Part shown: one piece after another, positions 6,420-9,592 of the stretch
Position numbering within the stretch: the first letter of the stretch is position 1
Layout of the letters: each line of letters begins with the position of its first letter
NCBI GenBank assembly: GCA_947378615.1
Contig: CANCKV010000083.1
Span: 1 to 9,592 of the forward strand
Direction of reading: 5' to 3'
Origin: Chitinophagaceae bacterium
Lineage (GTDB): Bacteria > Bacteroidota > Bacteroidia > Chitinophagales > Chitinophagaceae
DNA length: 9,592 bases
The notes under the pieces: generated by a model
What the model was told of the DNA's origin: nothing
The model's input: only the letters and a program-made list of their open reading frames with translations
The model's database searches: none
Program-made: the position numbers and the translations under genes

Positions 6420-7478
6420 TTAGCTGCTTGCTTTTAGTTTGTGTTCTTTTTCAAGTTTCCTCCAGTTTTTAAACTCTTGATAGCTTAAGTAGCTGATTCC
6501 CTTACTATTATTATAAATGGCTGCGTCGAACATCATTTTATAATGTTCTGCAATTACCTTTTGCCCTTTAAAAAATGAAAATCCCGGTTGATAGATATGG
6601 GCAGGTTCAGCACCTACACCATTTAATTCTAGGATAGAAATATTTTTTCCTTGTTTTAATTCATCAATACTGTTGCAACGCAAATCAAATCTACCAAAAT
6701 AAAACCCTTCTATTTGAGCACTAATCTTATCAAAAGTATGATTAAGTTGTTCATCAATAATGTGATTATAATCCAAAAACTCCGCCCCTAAAACATGATT
6801 ACCATAAGGAACAATGACTAGTTCTTCTCCTTTTGATAATACATTAGTTAAGGCTATCGTGTCGCTTTGTTTTAACCGATGATACTGTAAAAATGAACGA
6901 TTGTTTTTTAAGATTAATTGTTCTATATCGCTTATTCCATCACCAACTATAGTTAATAATTTCTTGAAAGTCACTGAGGTAACGGTGCCTTTATTTGATG
7001 ACGGATGTCGGTAATAAAAAACACTCAACTCCAATGGAAAATCAATATATTCTTGAATCAAAAAAGGGATATTAGTAGAATTAATATAAAAGCTAAGTTC
7101 CTTCCTCGATTTTATTTTGCTTACAAGCCATCCTCTTTCTCCTCTATCTGGTTTGGCAATTATTGGGTAAGTAAGTTTAGCTGTTTCTAAAGCCTTTTGA
7201 ACTGTATCTATTCCTTCATTCTCTCCAACGTAAATAGTTTTTGGGAAAAAAGAGGGAGGAATTAGTTCAAATATTTTCCATTTGCTCTCAAAAAATGCAC
7301 CTCCTGTTTCAATACTAGGGTTCGCAGCGGAAAAGAAAAAGAATGACTTTGCCTTAATAGAAAGGTATATATAATAAAAGCTAACAGGAAAATAAACTAC
7401 CCACATTGGCCAATATTCCCAATTTAATAGCTTAATAGACCATCTTCTTAAGTTATATTTTAATAAAGAAATAGCCAT
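6420..7478 (-). CDS. ATP-grasp family ligase
   Basis: This 352-aa protein carries ATP-grasp landmarks in order: the ATP-binding lysine K109 in YPIIAKPD, a glycine-containing loop GERG (113-116), the hinge-like QEY (142-144), FGRFDLR (261-267, with acidic D265), and the magnesium-binding ELNG (284-287). ATP-grasp enzymes join a carboxylate to an amine or thiol through an acyl-phosphate; D-alanine ligase is the familiar relative. The first 75 residues are unusual: an aromatic, hydrophobic stretch (about 22-50) is followed by FSAANPSIETGG (49-60), a motif that may bind substrate or membrane. The protein is therefore probably not a standard Ddl. It starts 5 nt after the NRDE-like gene and abuts the LysE-type gene, pointing to a shared pathway whose substrate cannot be read from sequence. 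Confidence 0.75.
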   Translation of the reverse strand: MAISLLKYNLRRWSIKLLNWEYWPMWVVYFPVSFYYIYLSIKAKSFFFFSAANPSIETGGAFFESKWKIFELIPPSFFPKTIYVGENEGIDTVQKALETAKLTYPIIAKPDRGERGWLVSKIKSRKELSFYINSTNIPFLIQEYIDFPLELSVFYYRHPSSNKGTVTSVTFKKLLTIVGDGISDIEQLILKNNRSFLQYHRLKQSDTIALTNVLSKGEELVIVPYGNHVLGAEFLDYNHIIDEQLNHTFDKISAQIEGFYFGRFDLRCNSIDELKQGKNISILELNGVGAEPAHIYQPGFSFFKGQKVIAEHYKMMFDAAIYNNSKGISYLSYQEFKNWRKLEKEHKLKASS

Positions 7479-7483
7479 ATTTG

Positions 7484-8236
7484 TTATTCATTTAAAGGAT
7501 TAGAATTTCTAATTAATGATGTAAATGTGCTTTGTAAATTGAACGTTATGTGGGTATTTTGAAGGTTACTAAAATCAAAATAATTAAAGATTGCATTATC
7601 GTTACTTTGAATTTCTAGAAAAGAAAAGCTTAATGTCCTTAATGTTTCTGTGCGGTTCATAATAAAACCATTATGCTTGTCAAGATAAGATTTAAAGAAA
7701 TTTAATACACTTATTTGAGAAATAACAGGATTCGTAGCAATCCAATGATCAAATAAGTGTCTCCTATTTTCCTTTGCGGTCTGATTGTAGAGAGTTGAAG
7801 ATGACCAAATGTGTGAAATCGTAGCATCAAGCAGTGCCTTATGTTTGTTTTGACCATCCCAAACCAATTGAAATAAATTATTATCACTCCATACGACTAA
7901 AGTAAAGGGTTCAATATCTGTTAAGTCCATCAAATTCCAGTCTATCACAGGCAATTCGGAGCGTAATAATTCCACTACAATTAATCCTCTACTTTTTTTG
8001 TATTTGATATTCTTAATATGATTCTCAAAACCACCATTTAAAAGAATGATAACATTATTAAACTCATTGACACCAATCCAAGTTCCACCTGCAAATGCAT
8101 CTCGAGGAGCCAAAAATTCAATTTTATGAGAAATGTCTTTCCGAGGCTCAATTGCTTTAGGTCTTAAAGGATTTTCATCCCTCAAGGAGGCAAAATACAC
8201 ACTATTATCTTTAGGTATAAATAAAACAGTACACAT
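7484..8236 (-). CDS. NRDE/TANGO2-like protein
   Basis: This 250-aa protein matches the NRDE (TANGO2) family. It starts MCTVLFIP, with Cys at position 2 as is typical, carries LRDEN (18-22) in place of the signature NRDEN, and has GGTWIGVN (50-57), LLNGGFEN (65-72) and SRGLIVVELL (82-91). The family is distantly related to Ntn-type hydrolases, in which an N-terminal Cys could act as nucleophile, and some members have been linked to haem handling. Neither role can be assigned here. The N-to-L change in the signature is visible but may be a tolerated variant. The gene lies 12 nt after the DinB-like gene and 5 nt before the ATP-grasp gene on the same strand, so one transcript is likely. Confidence 0.75.
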   Translation of the reverse strand: MCTVLFIPKDNSVYFASLRDENPLRPKAIEPRKDISHKIEFLAPRDAFAGGTWIGVNEFNNVIILLNGGFENHIKNIKYKKSRGLIVVELLRSELPVIDWNLMDLTDIEPFTLVVWSDNNLFQLVWDGQNKHKALLDATISHIWSSSTLYNQTAKENRRHLFDHWIATNPVISQISVLNFFKSYLDKHNGFIMNRTETLRTLSFSFLEIQSNDNAIFNYFDFSNLQNTHITFNLQSTFTSLIRNSNPLNE

Positions 8237-8248
8237 ACGATTAACGTT

Positions 8249-8743
8249 TTACTTTGGTTGTGTTGCCTTGTACTTGATAGTAGAATATGCCATCCCAAAA
8301 TCGGGGTTTACAATTTCCATTTTTAACTCTATTAATCCTACTTTAATCAAGGCAAGATGATGAATAGTATGTTCTGTATTGTAAACAACCTCTCTGAAAT
8401 AAGTGGTAGTAACGATAGTTTCAAACACATTTTCTTGCTTTTCAGTAACCATTAATAACGCCTTGTCAGGTTGTATCAAATCCTTTTCAAGTTGAATAAT
8501 CGTACTGATTGCAAAAAATCTATCACTCTCTAATGTCAAATTCCTTTTCCTATTGATATAATCAATTTCGCCTGAACTGTATCCATCTATGGCACATTTC
8601 AATAATTCAATGATATGTCTTGTATGTGCACCAATGCTAGAATTGGTTAAATGAGCAATGTTGGTATTGTAATGTTCATTACTCAAATGACATAGAAGAT
8701 TCTTAAGTGATTGTAATTGCTCTGAAAGTTGTTTAAAAATCAT
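8249..8743 (-). CDS. DinB-like four-helix protein
   Basis: This 164-aa, mostly helical protein resembles the DinB/YfiT superfamily of four-helix bundles that bind a divalent metal through three histidines. Candidate ligands are H43 (or H40) in SIGAHTRHIIELL and H125 with H128 or H129 in NTEHTIHHLALI, the spacing expected for helices 2 and 4. Superfamily members include thiol-dependent S-transferases (bacillithiol or mycothiol) and many uncharacterised stress proteins. The name does not imply DNA polymerase IV. No further function can be assigned. It follows the DoxX gene by 23 nt and precedes the NRDE-like gene by 12 nt. Confidence 0.75.
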   Translation of the reverse strand: MIFKQLSEQLQSLKNLLCHLSNEHYNTNIAHLTNSSIGAHTRHIIELLKCAIDGYSSGEIDYINRKRNLTLESDRFFAISTIIQLEKDLIQPDKALLMVTEKQENVFETIVTTTYFREVVYNTEHTIHHLALIKVGLIELKMEIVNPDFGMAYSTIKYKATQPK

Positions 8744-8766
8744 AGTAATTTGTTTGAGGTGTTTAA

Positions 8767-9168
8767 TTATTTCTTTGACATTAACTTGTTATACAAATCA
8801 ATTCCTTGTTTTTTATAAACAATCGTTAGAGTAACACACAATACCAATTCAATGATTGCCAACATAAACAATTGTCCTCCATCCCCTTGAGACTGTATTC
8901 CAATTACAGTTAAATGGGATAAAATTGCACCACTCATTAACCCCAAACCTAAGAATGCACCTATGAAGACAGTTACGGGTACCAATAATAAAATCCCTGT
9001 TATCAGTTCTATGACTCCTGTTCCAATTCTGCCCCAAGGTTCTACTCCTAACTTTGTAAATAACTCAACAGATTCGGGTTGTGCTGTAAATTTAAAATAG
9101 AGCGTTTGTAATAATATAAATGCAGCAGCAACTCTTAAAGCCAGATAAATGATTTGTTTAATATTCAT
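8767..9168 (-). CDS. DoxX family membrane protein
   Basis: This 133-aa protein has four membrane segments (about 6-24, 48-68, 69-90 and 100-118). The first loop, YFKFTAQPESVELFTKLG, and the following GTGVIELITGILLL are typical of the DoxX/DoxD family. These small inner-membrane proteins are often found near redox or stress genes, but most have no known activity. The 109-nt upstream gap (9169-9277) separates it from the YHS-domain gene. That gap is AT-rich, carries a tandem 8-bp duplication and has no clear TAnnTTTG element, so whether this gene starts the tight downstream cluster or joins the YHS gene is open. Confidence 0.85.
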   Translation of the reverse strand: MNIKQIIYLALRVAAAFILLQTLYFKFTAQPESVELFTKLGVEPWGRIGTGVIELITGILLLVPVTVFIGAFLGLGLMSGAILSHLTVIGIQSQGDGGQLFMLAIIELVLCVTLTIVYKKQGIDLYNKLMSKK

Positions 9169-9187
9169 ATTTGTTGTTTTTGAATCA

Positions 9188-9203
9188 ATGATTAGATGAT
9201 TAG
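9188..9203. repeat. tandem 8-bp duplication upstream of the DoxX gene
   Basis: ATGATTAG occurs twice head to tail (9188-9195, 9196-9203), and related ATGATT and TCATT pieces follow to about 9225. Its 8-bp period differs from the 7-bp arrays elsewhere in the window, so it is listed separately. Confidence 0.5.
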
Positions 9204-9277
9204 AGTCATTAAAATGATTGGATTACCAGAATTTATCTTTTAAATTTTAGCAAACCAATTTATTGTTCGAAAAATTT

Positions 9278-9592
9278 TTAATGAAATACTATGTTCCAGT
9301 TTTTATCTGCGGTAGGTTTAAGGGTTGATTCATCCATATTCCATTTTGTCAGTGTATTATTTACCCATGTATGATAAAAAAGATAGAGTTTACCATTGCT
9401 AATTTTAAAGGTTTCTGGGTCAACTTCTACTTTTTCTCCAGATGAACCCATTGCGTAGGCGCACCATCCTCCATATTGTGGTTCGAACTTTTTAGGAGTT
9501 TTTAAAAACAGTTCTTTGTTAGCGGCACTTGAAAAATAATAGTTAATCCCCTCTACTGTAGCAATAAACTGCTTATCACCTTTTGTTGCTTT
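9278..9592 (-). CDS. YHS domain protein, 5' end cut by the window edge
   Basis: The minus-strand frame is open from the window edge to the stop at 9278-9280 (TTA on the plus strand), giving the last 104 residues. The visible part shows the YHS-type pattern YFSSAANKELFLKTPKKFEP, then GGWCAYAMG, then VEVDPETFKISNGKLYLFY, and a C-terminal tail with a conserved-looking NW pair. The YHS domain is a small, possibly metal-binding module; in stand-alone proteins like this one it is often annotated near redox or metal genes, but the activity is not established. The start codon and any signal peptide lie outside the window, so location in the cell cannot be judged. It is on the same strand as DoxX, 109 nt upstream. 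Confidence 0.75.
   Translation of the reverse strand, partial: KATKGDKQFIATVEGINYYFSSAANKELFLKTPKKFEPQYGGWCAYAMGSSGEKVEVDPETFKISNGKLYLFYHTWVNNTLTKWNMDESTLKPTADKNWNIVFH

Overview
The window reads as chromosomal DNA from a member of the Bacteroidota, probably close to Chitinophagales or Sphingobacteriales. The basis is low G+C, A-rich start regions without clear Shine-Dalgarno sequences, one good TAnnTTTG-type -7 promoter element, and the gene families present. This is an inference from style and content; no rRNA or other marker gene is present.

Left part (1-3241, plus strand): an OsmC/Ohr-type thiol peroxidase-like protein, a PLP-dependent O-succinylhomoserine sulfhydrylase (MetZ type), and a membrane protein with N-terminal TPR repeats. 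The gaps after these genes hold arrays of a degenerate 7-bp repeat. Each array starts at or inside a stop codon. The longest (593-748) has 14 heptads in one orientation, a 9-nt turn and 7 heptads in the opposite orientation.

Middle (3353-5810): a minus-strand 323-aa protein of unknown function, then a 440-bp divergent intergenic region, then two tandem plus-strand paralogues that combine an N-terminal Cys4 zinc-ribbon-like module with a C-terminal SEC-C zinc motif. The divergent region carries a 42-bp tandem repeat (about 3.4 copies). Each copy contains an 18-bp palindrome or a near-palindrome, and the 42-bp period equals four turns of B-DNA.

Right part (5835-9592, minus strand): six genes on one strand. 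In transcription order they are a YHS-domain protein (cut by the window edge), DoxX, DinB-like, an NRDE/TANGO2-like protein, an ATP-grasp ligase and a LysE-type exporter. The last four are packed 0-23 nt apart. The ATP-grasp stop codon directly abuts the LysE start, which suggests a ligase-plus-exporter pair.

The least explained signals are the heptad arrays tied to stop codons, the helically phased palindrome array between the orphan gene and the zinc-protein pair, and the NRDE/ATP-grasp/LysE gene set. No rRNA, tRNA, CRISPR array, transposase or integrase was seen.
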